Source: Ehretia macrophylla
Taxonomy: Eukaryota > Streptophyta > Magnoliopsida > Boraginales > Ehretiaceae
Length of the DNA: 64,000 bases
Direction of reading: 5' to 3'
Assembly (NCBI GenBank): GCA_037974665.1
Contig: CM075764.1
Span: forward strand, 117,304,325-117,368,324
Below are positions 11,992 through 24,900 of this stretch, one piece after another. The stretch's first letter is position 1, and each line of letters starts with the position of its first letter. Both the position numbers and the translations under genes were made by a program. Below the pieces are notes generated by a model. It was given only the letters and a program-made list of their open reading frames with translations, was not told the DNA's origin and ran no database searches.

Positions 11992-14241
11992 TTTCCCAGT
12001 TTCGTTAACCTTTACGCTCGTAATCAAAGAGAAAGACCATTGAGATTTGTTAAACTCAAACTTGAAGGTTTATTAAGTACCTCTAACAAATTGCCATTGA
12101 AATTGAATGGGTAAACTAATCATGTTGTACTAGTTCAACTCTTACAAGTAAATTTCATCAGCTTGTGATCCACAATCTATTTCCTTATTCAAATCTCTAT
12201 TTTCAACTCTCGAGGCTTCAGAATTTCTTCTAATGTTATCCAAAACTCCTAAGACGAATAGTTTCAACCTCAAATAAATTTCACTCACCTCAATCCAAGG
12301 TTACGTCATACTTAAGAAGACAATGGTCCTACTCACTTAGCGACCTAGTCATTCCTTCGAACACTTAATGCCCGCCAATATATCTTCAACATTAATGTTA
12401 CTAAGTTGGGTTCATCGCCATGTAAGTGATATCAATGTTCCACTAGGTTACCGGCTGTACAACAACAATCTTAGGACTATAAATGGGTACCGAAATGATC
12501 TAGCTTATAAGATACTTACCATACTAATCTAAGTAGCTTATTACATGAAATAACTTCAAGGCTATGTCATCATAAGAATTATAACCACAAGTCATCCTAC
12601 AATATAATCTAATAGAACTTCAAAAGTAATCAATCGCTCATTTAACCATCACTACAAGATTCACCCTCTATTCAATCAAACACGATTCGAAGTCTACCAA
12701 CAGCTAGTTTCTAGGCGTGAAACGGTGCACATAATACGGTGGTCTAAAAATAATCTCTTGGGTCATCATGACTCTAATTCATCTCTATCTTAACTATATG
12801 GAATCTTACTTTCCTCGTTTACATGCTCAACTAGCTAAGAGCATCAAGATTCATCGACCTTAGGTCCTAGGGTTTACCATGAATCGTCATGCATACTCAC
12901 TATTAGCTATTTAGGATTTCAAATCATACCCTAACGACTCCACTTTGCAACCAGATGCTTAATATCATTTCCATGGTTTATATACCAGGTCCATCGATAT
13001 TACTTAGGGATATATGCTTTCTAACATCCTCTAGGGTATCCAAACAACAAGTATGCATCATCACAATTAAGTCTGAGGGGCATCAAATTAATACCATGAT
13101 TCTTAATACCGCCAATATCCAACTTAGGACCTTTAGCAATGTTAGTTATCTAATGCATAATTCAATACCTTACACTTCTATTTGACCTAACATTTTAGGT
13201 ATAGTCTTTCAAACACAAGTTCTAGCTACGTGAATTCTTCGATTCCAACATCTCTATATATTGTTATACTAAAGAATCATCAACCTTGTTAAATTCGGTC
13301 TCTAGAGTTGCCTACATGTCTTGAGGTTATCCATTGTTAAGTCACTCAAATACACTATCCATGTCTTAATAATCTAACCCCTAAAAGTAAACTATTGTCA
13401 ACTTCCACGAATTCACCTCTTAATTTCTAGGTCACGGTCTTACCATTTAGTGAACTTGAAACTCGCTAGTATACACCATATCAGATTCATCAATGCTTCA
13501 TTCCAATCAAGTAAGGATTCAATCGTACGAGTATATTGCTAACTTCTTAGATAGCCTATCAAGCCAATTTTAAGGTGTGAGAAATGGATTCAAAGCAACC
13601 TCAAAGTCAACTTCCACTATAAGCATATAAATATATATATTACTCCACATGTCCAATAGTATACTCTTATGTCTTAAGGAAAGTTGTATGTCCTTAACAT
13701 TTATTCTTGAACCACAATTAGAAGAACGGTTTAACAGAATCAAGAACTTTATGGCTATAAAATTGATAACTTAATCATAGGTATGGGTATTCCAAAGATA
13801 AGGGGATAACTTTACCTCAACATTTATACCTGTGCTACGCATTTTATATATGCATATCCAATAATACATATGATTCATCGAGTACCTGTGAAGATGCGAG
13901 AAACCTCTAACCGAGCCTTTTTGTTTTTCCTGCATAAATTCAATTCCCTAGAAGTCTTAATCCTAACTATCTATGTGTATAAACAGTCATTCATGGTTAT
14001 GTAACATGCACATGTATCAAGGAAGGAGTATAAAAGCATGCATACATTATTCAGGGCACTAACGTGTCAGTGTGCATGACACATAATACATATGGTCCAC
14101 AAAAGCACATAATATTTTATGCTCAAATCAATTAAGACACATTAGCACACATGAACACATATAAACAAGACATCATAATTACCTTAGGGCTTCTACCCAT
14201 GGTCCGAGAGTTATACCCGACTAATGCCTAGTTAGCAAACT
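11992..14241 (-). other. E1 internal region, no recognisable coding sequence
   Basis: The left part (11992 to about 12890) aligns by eye with E3 positions 51352-52280, which is non-coding. The rightmost ~250 bp (about 14000-14241) match the E3 leader at 53480-53640, including AGGGCTTCTACC and GGTCCGAGAGTT. The middle, about 12890-13990, has no counterpart in E3. It is AT-rich, carries only short open frames, and shows no zinc knuckle, protease, RT or integrase motif on either strand. E1 therefore lacks the gag present at the corresponding place in E3. Confidence 0.7.
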
Positions 14242-14255
14242 AAGCTCTGATACCA
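14242..14255 (-). promoter_or_regulatory. Primer-binding site (tRNA-iMet)
   Basis: On the minus strand this reads TGGTATCAGAGCTT, starting 13 nt downstream of the LTR end. TGGTATCAGAGC is complementary to the 3' end of plant initiator tRNA-Met, the usual primer for minus-strand DNA synthesis in many plant LTR retrotransposons. It fixes the orientation of E1 and marks 14269-17879 as its 5' LTR. Confidence 0.93.
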
Positions 14256-17008
14256 TTCTAATATAGGGTGTCACGCCCCAACCCGACCTATAGAGGCTAG
14301 ACTAGGGTATGACCTAATTCCTTACGCCAATTCACATACTTAACCGTTTGTTGTGATTTAACACTTAACGTTAGCCTAGAACTTCAAAAGATTTTCCAAA
14401 AATTCGACAGCATAACGACTGTTTTTAAGACCTTTAGTTTAACCTAATTTCCTAAACGCCTCAATTATTCCAATCATTAACCCAATCCCATTAAGGACTC
14501 CTATTTTGTCATCAACCGATATGCCTACTAGTCTATCTTAAAAGTCTCGTTTGGTTAATAAGCCTAGCATGATAACTATGTCCCATTTATTTGTCAATTT
14601 ACTATCATGCAAGTACCTATTATCCTTTAGTTTACAATTGAGCACCTAAGAGAAAATTAGATAAAATTAACTTACTTGATTTTTCACCTAGTGGTTTAAT
14701 TGCCTACGATAATTATTATTCAAGATAATGAATGTAAACAACCAAATAAAGATTTCGTCCAGTTATAGATAGTACAATCCCAAAATTAGACCCAAATTAC
14801 AATGGGGTCATTTACATCAACAAAATAAGTATTCTTCAAAGCAAGCATAATGTTCACAAAACAGCGACAGTCAGGCAAGGCACATAAGGCATGTAATCAT
14901 TCCAGGGAATCATCAACGGGCACATTTTCCTCGGGTACCTGTTCCAGATGTTCTTCACATGTGATAATAAAAGAGGGTGAGTCTTTATGAACTCAACGAG
15001 GGGGAACGAGAAATACGTTTTGAAACTCTTTTTTCGGTTCAACTTATAAAAAACCCTTTTTGAAAGTATGACATATAACACAAGTAAGTTCATAATGTAA
15101 TATAAAGTAAAAGAACACAATTACCCGTCTTTCCTCCCCAAGATCCTCTAGGAACCAGGCGAGAGTACTTATACACATAGTAAAAATGATATGGTGAGCT
15201 TTTGCTCTCAATTCATTTCCAATAACAGTTGTTGCGGCTGACTTCAAATCATCCACTTATCACGCCAAATGGGTGTACTCCGGATGTACCCCGAAATCCT
15301 ACGACCCAACTCTCCAAGGAAGTCTAGCCCCTAAGCAAGAGAGGGAATTGGACCATGGTAATCACGGTTGTACCGGCAAGCTCGATGCCACCCGGTGTAC
15401 GTGAACGCTACCATGCCAGAATGAAAGGTTGCAACCTTGTATGCAATGCACATTTATAACATTTAACATATCACATTAGGAGGACAACAAAGTAGGTTGC
15501 CTCCGAGCAGTTATAAGATCGCACGTTGACAAGTAAACACACGAGGCATGCTTTGATATTTAATTTCACTTGTAATACACAGGGAGTTATACGAATATTA
15601 AATGGTCAGCCATGTAACACATGTAAATCAAGTCATATAACTCATTTCGGGGTTCACGTAATCAAGTAATAAGTTTATACAAGCATGCAACGACGTCTAC
15701 ATTGGACCGAGTGCAAGAAAAGTCTCATTATCAACATGTAATCATTGGGAATCACATTCCAAGCATACTTAACATTTATTAGGTAGCCCACTAATCACAC
15801 AATTAGACACAATAACCATAGGATCAACACTTAGTGAGTTTTCATAGTCAATAGAGTTTCAATTCATGCTTACACGTGCGATTAAGCCGCAAGTTGTCAC
15901 GTAATTAAATCCAAGCCATGCATCGGTTAATTAAAATATCCTCAATCATCTAAAACAGTCAATACAACATCCAAGTGCCACAATCCCAAGCATTCAATAC
16001 CACAAGAGAAGTTACAATATTTTTCAAAGCGTATCACTAAATAAAAACCTCACTGAAATGGTCTGCTTTCCCACAATCATTTTGACAAGCAAACAATATC
16101 CAAAGCCAGTGAACAAAATGTAAAATTAAAGCTAAATGAGTTATTTAAATCCAGAAACAAACCTCACCTTATTTGGAGTTCAGACTTAGGAGTTATGGCC
16201 AAAACCGTGAGACTACGCAAAACTGTCCAGTTTTAGACACATTACTATTTTTGCCAATTTTGAGGTTCTTAGAGTCATAATTAGCCTTGGTCTAGTTCTG
16301 ACAAAAATGTCCAGAACTGAAAAATCTAGTAGTATACCATATTTCATGCATTTTAAATTTCATTTACTAGGTCAAAACTGTTTCGTTCTACAAGGACAGT
16401 GAACTGCCAAAAACCTGCTCCATTTTCCCAGATTTTCCAGATTTAGACACCTTTTGATGTTTTGCCACTTTGGAGACCTTAGAGCCAAAATTGGCCTTGG
16501 CCTATTTCTATGAAAAATGCTCAAAACTGGTAAAAATAGTCACCTACCAATTTTCACGCATTTGTAACATCATTTACTAGGTTAAATGCTCCTCGCTCTA
16601 CCAAGTCAGAAATCTGCCAGCTACGCGATTTTATCTATCTTCAAGTTCTAGCTGAATATCTTGCCATGCATGGTTATATAAGCTAATGCACATACATATA
16701 CAACAAGTACAGAGATAAATATAGGCATATGAAGGCATGCATGTGGTTTTTGAAAGCTTTTAAAAAAGATTACCCCTCACCTTAGCAAGACAATAGATGA
16801 AGATGCACAATGCTCTTGAAGATGCACCAATGGAGCTTCTTTCTTGCTTCTTGCTTGCTTGGGCTGCTATGGCCGAGATTGGGAGAGATCTTGAGAGTGA
16901 GCTTGAGGTCTTGGAAGCTCAAGAGAAGCCATGGTCGAAAATGAGAGAGAAGGAGAGAGAATGAGAGGAAAGACAGAGTTTTGAGAGGCAAATGATATGT
17001 GAAGAGTT

Positions 17009-17024
17009 GTGTGTGTGTGTGTGT
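17009..17024. repeat. (GT)8 microsatellite in E1 LTR
   Basis: Eight GT units in a row within the LTR, close to the GA-rich tract. The corresponding place in the other LTR copies is not a GT run, so it expanded in this copy. Confidence 0.9.
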
Positions 17025-17411
17025 CGGCCTGAGGGCCTTGCAAATCTGAAAGTGGGTCATCTTTGAGCATTTTTGAATTGTTTTAGCATGCATTGGGGGA
17101 TTGAGCGAGAAAGGGGACTTGGGTAGGGTGTTTAGGAGTTTTTTTTATGCATTGTGCTTAGTGCATGTGTCATAGAATGTCTAGGCTTTAATTTAATTGT
17201 GCAAAGTTGATCAAATTGTCTTGTTTTGGCCGTGTAATGCAAGGGAGAATCTGAAATTTCAGATTCAAGTTAGTATATTTTGGATTATAATAAGTGTAGG
17301 TTTATAATAGTTTATTGGTTAGTTGAGTGTGATAGAATATTTTATTAGTTAGTGGGTTTTGTAGAGAATTTAAATTAGGAATATAATATTGGTTAGTGGA
17401 TTGTGTAGGAT

Positions 17412-17421
17412 TATTTTATAG
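17412..17421 (-). promoter_or_regulatory. TATA-like box in E1 LTR
   Basis: The minus strand reads CTATAAAATA, inside the conserved context CACTA-ACTATAAAATAATCCTA, about 460 nt from the LTR start. The same string occurs at 35039-35048 in the solo LTR. Both E3 LTRs have it replaced (ATCAATAATTAATCC). Placement after the U3-like motif array and before a CT-rich tract fits a Pol II core promoter, but no start site is proven. Confidence 0.45.
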
Positions 17422-17879
17422 TCTAGTGCTTTATGTAGGATTCTTTATTGATTAGCGTGCGGGCACGCTTTCCTAAGTCTTAGGGCACGCACTACGAGAC
17501 ATGCACATAAATCAATACAGGGCACAAATCACGAGGTAGACACGAACTACGAGGTGAATGCACATATTCCAAAAAAATGCACGCAACTCTAAATGAATGC
17601 ATGTAATTCAACACAAAGCACGTAAAACAAGACACAACTCTTAAACCTAGGTCAAGGCACGCAATTCTAGGTTAGTGTACACAAATCGAGGTATCGCACG
17701 TAAATCGAAGTCAGGGCACGTAAGTCGAGGATTAGAGCACATAATTCTAGGTCAACGCACGTATAACGAGGCATGCACGAAAATCAAGACAAGGCATGTA
17801 ATCCAAGATCGGTCATATAGTTCTAGGTCTAAGGCACACAAATCGAGGTAAGATACATTATTCGTGGTCGGGCCTCACA

Positions 17880-20800
17880 CACAGCATACCGTTGGAAAGC
17901 ACTCTGAGAGCTCTACGACGGGGTAAGCAAGCCTACTTGGCTGCGCCTGTTTTGGAGCCCAAAATCGAACATTTTCATCAGTTTCAGGACACTTTTCTTC
18001 TTTTGCGCTATTTTTCCGTCCCGGATCGTACGTCCTGGGCCGCGAAAAAGACGACAACCTAATCTATCACATTTCTATTACCGAATCCCATAGAACCTTG
18101 GGCAAGACAACTTCACTTCATGTAGAGGCTGGGCCCGCAAACCGAGGGCGTGGGGCTTGTGACCAGGTATCCGTCGCTCCAGTGCCCATAACTTTTGATC
18201 CATAAGAAGTTACGTAGCGCACAACATACTGTTGGAAAGCTCTTTGAGAGCTCTACAACGGGGGCACCTAGCATACTCGGCTGCGTCTATTTTCATAGCC
18301 CAAATTCGAACATTTTCATAAGTTTTGGGACACTTTTCTTCTTTTGCGCTATTTTTTCGTCCCAGATCGTACGTCGTGAGCTGCGAAAAGGACGACAACC
18401 TAGTCCATCACATTTCTATTACCGAATCCCACGGCACCTTGGGCAAGACAACTTCACTTCACGTAGAGGCTGGGCCCGCAAAGCGAGGGCGTGGGGCTTG
18501 TGACCAGGTATCCGTCGCTCCGGTGCCCATAACTTTTGATCCGTAGGAAGTTACACGGCGTACAACATACCGTTGGAGAGCTCTTCGAGAGCTCTACGGC
18601 GGGGGCTGCAAGCTTACTCGGCTGCGCCTGTTTTTGAAGCCCAAAATTGAACGTTTTCATTTGTTTCTGGACAATTTTCTTCTTTTGCACTGTTTTTTCC
18701 ACCCAGATCGTACGTCGTGAGCCGCGAAAAGAATGACAACCTAATCTGCCACATTTGTATTACTGAATCCCATGGCAACTTTGGCAAAACAACTTTACTT
18801 CACGTAGAGGCTGGGCCCGCAAACCGAGGGCGTGGGGCTTGTGACCAGGTATATGTCGCTCCAGTGCCCATAACTTTTGATCCATAAGGAGTTATGCGGC
18901 GCAAAGCATACCGTTGGAAAGCTCTCTAAGAGCTCTACGACAGGGGCACCTAGCATGCTCGGCTGCGTCTATTTTCGTAGCCCAAAATCGAACATTTTCA
19001 TAAGTTTTGGGATACTTTTCTTCTTTTGCGCTATTTTTCCGTCCCGGATCGTACGTCGTGAGCCGTAAAAAGGACGACAACCTAATCCATCACATTTCTA
19101 TTACCGAATCCCACGGTACCTTGGGCAAGACAACTTCACTTCATGTAGAGGCTGGGCCCGCAAACCGTGGGCGTGGGGCTTGTGACCAAGTATCCATCAC
19201 TCCAGTGCCCATAACTTTTGATCCGTAGGATGTTACAAGGCGCACAACATACCGTTGGAAAGCTCTCTGAGAGCTCTACGACTGAGGCAGCAAGCCTACT
19301 CGGCTGGGCCTGTTTTTGGAGCCTAAAATTGAACATTTTCATTAGTTTTGGGACAATTTTCTTCTTTTGTGCTATTTTTTCGTCCCGGATCGTACATCGT
19401 GAGCCGCGAAAAGTACGACAACCTAATTCGCCATATTTGTATTATCGAATCCCACGGCACCTTTGGCAAGAAAACTTCGATTCACGTAGAGGCTAGGCCC
19501 GCAAACCGAGGGCGTGGGGCTTATGACCAGGTATATGTCGCTCCGGTGACCATAACTTTTGATCCGTAAGGAGTTACACGGCGCACAGCATACCATTGGA
19601 AAGCTCTCTGAGAGCTCTACGATGGGGGCACCTAGTATGCTCGGCTGTGCCTGTTTTCGGAGCCCAAAATTGAACATTTTCATAAGTTTTGGGATACTTT
19701 TCTTCTTTTGCGTTATTTTTTTTATCCCGGATCGTACGTCGTGAGCTGCGAAAAGGACAACAAATTAATCCATCACATTTCTATTACCAAATCCCACGGC
19801 AGTTTGGGCAAGACAACTTCACTTCACGTAGAGGCTGGGCCCGCAAATCGAGAGCGTGAGGCTTGTGACTAGGTATCCGTCGCTCCGGTACCCATAACTT
19901 TTGATACATAGGAACTTACACGGCGCACAACATACCATTGGAGAGCTCTCCGAGAGCACTATGGGGGGGGGGGGGGCTGCAAGCTTACTCGGCTGCGCCT
20001 GTTTTTGAAGCCTAAAATTGAACATTTTCATTAGTTTCGAGACAATTTTCTTCTTTTGTGCTATTTTTTCCTCCCATATCGTACGTCGTGAGCCGTGAAA
20101 AGAACGACAACCTAATCCGCCACATTTGTATTACCGAATCCTACAGCAACTTTGGCAAGACAACTTTACTTCACGTAGAGGCTGGGCCCGCAAGCCAAGG
20201 GCGTGGGGCTTGTGACCAGGTAGATGTCGCTCCGGTGCCCATAACTTTTGATCCATAAGCAGTTACACGGCGCACAGCATACGTTGGAAAGCTCTCTGAG
20301 AGCTCTACGACAGGGGCACCTAGCATGCTCGGCTGTTCCTATTTTCAGAGCCCAAAATCGAACATTTTTATAAGTTTTGGGACACTTTTCTTCTTTTGTA
20401 CTCTTTTTCAGTCCCAGATCGTACGTCATAAGTTGCGAAAAGGATGACAACCTAGTCCATCACATTTCTATTACCGAATCCCACGGCACCTTAGGCAAGA
20501 CAACTTCACTTCACGTAGAGGCTGGTCCCGCAAAGCGAGGGCGTGGCGCTTGTGACCAGGTATCCGTCGCTCCGGTGCCCATAACTTTTGATCCGTAGGA
20601 AGTTACACGGCGCACAACATACCATTGGAGAGCTCTCCGAGATCTCTACAGTGGGGGGTACAAGCTTACTCGGCTACGCCTGTTTTGAAGCCCAAAATTG
20701 AACATTTTCATTAGTTTCGGGACAATTTTCTTCTTTTGCGCTGTTTTTTCCTCCTAGATCGTACGTCGTGAGCCGCGAAAAGAACGATAACCTAATCTGC

Positions 20801-21946
20801 CACATTTGTATTACCGAATCCCACGGCAACTTTGGCAAGACAACTTTACTTCACGTAGAGGCTGGGCCCGCTAGCCGAGGGCGTGGGGCTTGTGACCAGG
20901 TAGATGTCGCTCCGGTGCCCATAACTTTTGATCCATAAGGAGTTACGCGGCGCACAGTATACCGTTGGAAAGCTCTCTGAGAGCTCTACGACAGGGGCAC
21001 CTAGCATGTTCGGCTGCTCCTATTTTTAGAGCCCAAAATCAAACATTTTTATAAGTTTTGGGACACTTTTCTTCTTTTGCGCTCTTTTTCTGTCCCATAT
21101 CGTACGTCGTAAGTTGCGAAAAGGACGACAACGTAGTGCATCACATTTCTATTACCGAATCCCACGGCACCTTGGCCAAGACAACTTCACTTCACGTAGA
21201 GGCTAGGCCCGCAAAGCGAGGGCGTGGGGCTTGTGACCAGGTATCCGTCTCTCCGATGCCCATAACTTTTGATACGTAAGAAGTTACATGACGCACAACA
21301 TACCATTGGAGAGCTCTCCGAGAGCTCTACGGCGGGGGCTGCAAGCTTACTCGGCTACTCCTATTTTTGTAGCCCAAAATTGAACATGTTCATTAGTTTC
21401 GGGATAATTTTCTTCTTTTACGTTGTTTTTTCCTCCCAGATCGTACGTCATGAGCTGCGAAAACAATGACAACCTAATCTGCCACATTTTTATTACCGAA
21501 TCCCATGGCAACTTTGGCAAGACAACTTTACTTCACGTAGAGGCTGGGTCCGCAAGCCGAGGGCGTGGGGCTTGTGACCAGGTATATGTCGCTCCGGTGC
21601 CCATAACTTTTGATCCATAAGGAGTTACACAGCACACAGCATACCGTTGGAAAGCTCTCTGAGAGCACTACGACAGGGGCACTTAGCATGCTCAACTGCT
21701 CCTATTTTCGGAGCCCAAAATTGAACATTTTCATAAGTTTTGGGACACTTTTCTTCTTTTGCAATGTTTTTCTGTCCCGCATCGTACGTCGTGAGCCACG
21801 AAAAAGATGAGAACCTAATCCATCACATTTCTATTACCGAATCCCACGGCACCTTGGGCAAGACAACTTCACTTCACGTAGAGGCTCGGTCCGCAAACAA
21901 AGGGCGTGGGGCTTGTAACCAGGTATCCGTCGCTCCGGTGCCCTTA
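17880..21946 (+). repeat. Dimeric higher-order repeat (~682 bp)
   Basis: Two monomer types alternate. Type A starts at 18191, 18873, 19555, 20244, 20924 and 21606, and carries CACCTAGCAT at phase ~75. Type B starts at 18532, 19214, 19897, 20584 and 21265. It carries variants such as GTAGGAAGTTACAC near the start, GGAGAGCTCT instead of GGAAAGCTCT, GCAAGCTTACTCGG at phase ~77, GCCACATTTGTATTA in place of ATCACATTTCTATTA, and often GCAACTTTGGCAAG. Spacing between like types is 680-689 bp. Several linked variants repeating in step make this true higher-order organisation rather than random variation. Confidence 0.88.
19963..19976 (+). repeat. G14 homopolymer in a type-B monomer
   Basis: The usual GGGGG run at phase ~67-74 is expanded to fourteen G, between CACTAT and CTGCAAGC. 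The expansion explains the long spacing of this dimer (687-689 bp). It could be real slippage or a sequencing error. Confidence 0.85.
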
Positions 21947-24900
21947 ACTTTCGATCCGTAAGGGGTTACGCAGCGCACAACATACCGTTGGAAAGCTCTC
22001 TGAGAGCTCTACGATGGGCGCACCTAACAAGCTCAGCAGCGCAGTTTTGGGAGCCCAAAATTGAAAGTTTTCATCAGTTTCGGGACACTTTTCTTCTTTT
22101 GCGCTATTTTTTCGTCCCGGATCGTAAGTCGTGAGCCGCGAAAAGAACGACAGCCTAATCCATCACATTTCTATTACCGAATCCCACGACACCTTTATGA
22201 AGACAACTTCACTTCACGTAGAGGCTGGGCACGCAAACCGAGGGAGTGGGGCTTGTGACTAGGTATCCGTCGCTCCAGTGCCTATGACTTTTTATCCATA
22301 AGGAGTTACGTGGCGCACAGCATACCGTTGGAAAGCTCTATAAGAGCTCTACGACGAGGGCACCTAGCATGCTTGGCTGCGTCTGTTTTTGTAGTCCAAA
22401 ATTGAACATTTTCATCAGTTTTGGGACACTTTTCTTCTTTTGCGCTGTTTTTTCGTCCCGGATCGTTAGTCGTGAGTTGCGAAAAGGACAACAACCTAAT
22501 CCATCACATTTCTATTACCGAATCCCACAACCCCTTGGGAAAGACAACTTCACTTCATGTAGAGGCTGGGCCCACAAATCGAGGGAGTGGGGCTTATGAC
22601 CAGGTATCCGTCGCTCCGGTACCCATAGCTTTTGATCCGTAAGGAATTATGCGGTGCACAGCATATCGTTGGAAAGCTCACCGAGAACTCTACGACAGGG
22701 GCACCAAGCCTGCTTAGTTGCGCCTATTTTCAAAGCCCAAATTCAAACGTTTTCATCAGTTTCGGGACACTTTACTTCTTGTAAGCTGTTTTTTCATCCA
22801 GAATCGTATGTCGTGAGCCCCGAAAAGGACGAATACTAATCCATCACATTTCTATTACGGAATCCCACGACACCTTGGGCAAGACAACTTAACTTCAGTA
22901 GAGGCTGGGCCCGCAAAGTGAGGGCGTAGGGCTCGTGACCAAGTATCCATCGCTCCGGTGCCCATAACTTTGGAGCTATAAGGAGTTAGGCGGTGCAAAG
23001 CATACTATTGGAAAGATCTCTGATAGCTCTATGATTGGGGTACCTATTTTTCAGAGCCCAAAATCGAAAATTTTCATAAGTTTTGGGACACTTTTCTTCT
23101 TTTGCGCTGTTTTTTCATCCCAGATCGTACGTCGTGAGCCGCGAAAAGGACGACAACCTAATCCATAACATTTCTATTACCGAATCCCATGGCACCTTGG
23201 GTAAGATAACTTCACTTCACGTAGAGGCTGGGCCCGCAAATCGAGGGCGTGGGGCTTGTGACAAGGAATTCGTCGCTCTGTTGCCCATAGCTTTTGATCC
23301 GTAAGGAGTTTTGCGGCGCACAGCATACCGTTGGAAAGATCTCCGAGAGCTCTACGATGTGGGCAGCAAGCCTACTTTGCTGCGCCTATTTTCGTAGCCC
23401 AAAATCGATCATTTTCATCAATTTTGGGACACTTTTCTTCTTTTGCGCTGTTTTTCCGTCACGGATCGTACGTCGTGAGCCGTGAAAAGAATGACAACCT
23501 AATCCATCACATTTCTATTACCGAATCCCACAGCACCTTGTGCAAGAAAACTTCACTTCACGCAGAGCCTCGGCCCACAAACGGAGGGCGTGGGGCTTGT
23601 GACCAGGTATCCGTCGCACCAATGCACATAACTTTTGATCAATAAGGAGTTACGCGATGCACAGCATACCGTTGGAAAGCTCTCTCAGAGCTCTACTGCG
23701 GGGGCACCTAGCATGCTCAGCTGCGCCTATTTTCGGAGCCCAAAATTGAACATTTTCATAAGTTTTAGGACACTTTTCTTCTTTTGCGCTGTTTTTCCAT
23801 CCCGAATCGTACGTCGTGAGTCGCAAAAAGGAAGATAACCTAATCCATCACATTTCTATTACTGAATTCCACAGTACCTTGGCCAAGACAACTTCACTTA
23901 ATGTAGAGGCTGGGCGCGCAAACAGAATGAGTGGGGCTTGTGACCAGGTATCCGTCGTTCTGGTACCCTTAACTTTTGATCCGTAAGGAGTTACGTGGCG
24001 CACAGCATACCGTTGGAAAGCTCTCTGAGAGCTCCACAACGGGGACAACAAGTCTACTCAATTGGGCCTGTTTTGGGAGCCCAAAATCGAAAGTTTTCAT
24101 CACAACAAGCCTCATTTTCTTGTTTTTCTGTCCCGGATCGTACGTCGTGAGCAGCGAAAAGGACGACAACATAATCATATTTCTATTACCGAATCCCACG
24201 GCACCTTGGGCAAGACAACTTCACTTCACGTAGAGGCTGGGCCCGTAAATCGAGGGTGTGGGGCTTGTGACCAGGTATCCGTCGCTCTGGTGCTCATAAC
24301 TTTTGATCCATAAGGAGTTACGCGGCGCACAGCATACCGCTGGAAAGCTCTCTGAGAGCTCTACGATGGGGGCACCAAGCATACTCGGCTGCGCCTGTTT
24401 TCAAAGCCCAAAATTGAACGTTTTCATCAGATTCGGGACACTTTTCTTCTTTTAAGCTATTTTTTCATCCCGGATTGTATGTTGTGAGCCGCAAAAAGGA
24501 CGACAACTAATCCATCACATTTCTATTACCAAATCTCACGTCTCCTTAGGCAAGACAACTTCACTTCACGTAGAGGCTGGGCCCGCAAAACCTAAGGCGT
24601 GGGGCTTGTGACCAGGTATTCGTCGCTCCGATGCCCATAACTTTGATCCGTAAGGGGTTATGCGGCACACAGCATACCGTTGGAAAGATCTCCGAGAGCT
24701 CTACGATGTGGGCAGCAAGCCTACTTGGCTGCGGCAAGTTTTGGAGCCCAAAATTGAACGTTTTCATTAGTTTCGGGTCACTTTTCTTCTTTTGCGCTAT
24801 TTTTCTGTCCCGGATCGTTCGTCGTGAGCCACAAAAAGAATGACAACCTAATCCATCACATTTCTATTACCGAATCCAACGACACCTTGGGCAAGACAAC

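Larger units (their letters stand above)
11992..17879 (-). mobile_element. E1: truncated long-LTR retrotransposon (5' LTR + internal part)
   Basis: An LTR retrotransposon on the minus strand. Reading leftward, the 5' LTR (17879 to 14269) begins TGTGAGGCCC and ends GGCGTGACA. It is followed by a PBS and about 2.2 kb of internal sequence, and then the element stops at the satellite. No 3' LTR or PPT is present, so the 3' side is lost. The first ~900 bp on the left (11992-12890) match 51352-52280 of E3, the region between gag and PPT. The satellite phase is about 131 on the left and 30 on the right, so flanking satellite was lost or exchanged with the element's 3' part. PBS and gag type of the family fit Ty3/Gypsy (possibly Tekay/Del-like chromovirus, by inference); E1 shows no protein domain of its own. 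Confidence 0.88.
14269..17879 (-). repeat. E1 5' LTR (3.61 kb)
   Basis: The LTR is bounded on the minus strand by TGTGAGGCCC at 17879 and GGCGTGACA at 14269, giving a TGT...ACA terminus. Its length is close to the solo LTR E2 (3,663 bp) and the E3 5' LTR (3,591 bp). In sense order it contains a degenerate array of short GTG-rich motifs (17461-17879), a TATA-like CTATAAAATA (17412-17421), a GT microsatellite, a GA/CT-rich tract, CCATGCATGG (16664-16673), two diverged ~200-bp tandem units (about 16228-16620) and the palindrome AAGGTTGCAACCTT (15425-15438). A 69-codon frame open in the other copies is stopped here. No intact gene is present. Confidence 0.92.

Noticed and set aside
12955-13185. 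76-codon plus-strand frame in E1
   Set aside because: It is opposite to the element's orientation, AT-rich, and has no recognisable motif or conserved copy in E3.
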